DNA of 29,505 nucleotides from BS750m-G4 sp964472195 (GTDB taxonomy: Bacteria > Bacteroidota > Ignavibacteria > Tepidaquicellales > Tepidaquicellaceae). Shown one piece after another: positions 29,452 to 29,505 of this stretch (its first letter is position 1; every line of letters starts with the position of its first letter). The translations under genes were made by a program, and so were the position numbers. A model generated the notes under the pieces. That model was not told the DNA's origin. It ran no database searches and saw only the letters and a list, made by a program, of their open reading frames with translations. The stretch spans positions 1-29,505 of the forward strand of contig CAYYJH010000032.1 of the NCBI GenBank assembly GCA_964472195.1, written 5' to 3'.

Positions 29452-29505
29452 TCGGAACGGCTGGATTCTCACATTGTGATGCCTATGGCAGAACCTGCGA
29501 CCTTC
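29452..29505 (-). tRNA. Partial tRNA-like 3' region with an interrupted T loop
   Basis: Read on the minus strand, the edge sequence gives GAAGGTC (end of anticodon arm plus variable loop), GCAGG (T stem), TTC, then after an interruption GAAT, CCAGC (T stem), CGTTCCG (acceptor strand) and A (discriminator); CCA is not encoded. Joining TTC to GAAT restores a normal 7-nt T loop. The interruption (29469-29490) is 22 nt consisting of two perfect hairpins, TCACATTGTGA and TGCCTATGGCA (plus-strand reading). The T stem has one A-A mismatch, which may mean decay or halves of different origin. The 5' part lies outside the window, so amino-acid identity cannot be given and a pseudogene is possible. Confidence 0.5.

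Overview
The window looks like chromosomal DNA of an AT-rich member of the Ignavibacteria/Chlorobi side of the Bacteroidota (FCB) group. The main evidence is three secreted proteins that end in the type IX secretion (T9SS) type A sorting domain, with the YPNPFNP...F.IP...V...VYD.LG...SG.Y.Y...KK signature usual in Ignavibacteria. Weak or absent Shine-Dalgarno sequences before most genes, a quinone-type dihydroorotate dehydrogenase and a soluble TPR histidine kinase agree with this. The taxon is an inference from protein style, not from a marker gene.

Layout. (1) 1-4048, + strand: the end of a surface-polysaccharide locus with a GT4 glycosyltransferase, an FkbM-type methyltransferase, a GT2 glycosyltransferase and, after a 361-bp gap holding a dispersed palindromic repeat, GDP-mannose 4,6-dehydratase. 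A strong bidirectional terminator follows. (2) 4123-7265, - strand: two tandem paralogues of identical length (511 aa), each with a signal peptide, seven YCF48/BNR-like repeats (a probable seven-bladed propeller), a different fibronectin-like module and a T9SS tail. (3) 7521-14852, - strand: a tightly packed six-gene glycan operon, transcribed as GT4, GT9, methyltransferase, GT39-like membrane GT, a methyltransferase-GT2 fusion, and a GT87-like membrane GT. The GT2 half resembles polyprenyl-phosphate sugar synthases and could supply the two membrane enzymes. (4) 15022-19615, - strand: central nitrogen/carbon metabolism with an aminotransferase overlapping ATP-dependent PEP carboxykinase by 4 bp, then glutamate dehydrogenase behind its own terminator. 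(5) 19885-21741, - strand: an Omp28-like T9SS protein with a CGPC thioredoxin motif. (6) 21778-22706: a 929-bp noncoding stretch full of hairpins and repeats. (7) 22707-24698, + strand: a TPR-histidine kinase. (8) 24977-27654, + strand: two candidate mini-membrane ORFs, a DUF6249-like membrane protein, a DUF4097-like lipoprotein, an ECF sigma factor and a small membrane protein that may be its anti-sigma, probably one envelope-sensing module. (9) 27715-29395, - strand: pyrD followed by a rhomboid protease. (10) The right edge holds what looks like the 3' part of a tRNA gene whose T loop is interrupted by 22 nt made of two perfect 11-nt hairpins.

No phage, transposase, CRISPR array or complete defence system is visible. 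The most unusual signals are the interrupted tRNA-like sequence, the hairpin-rich intergenic region sharing a repeat with the polysaccharide locus, the methyltransferase-GT2 fusion beside two GT-C enzymes, the Cys-cluster GT9, and the terminator-like hairpin directly upstream of pyrD.
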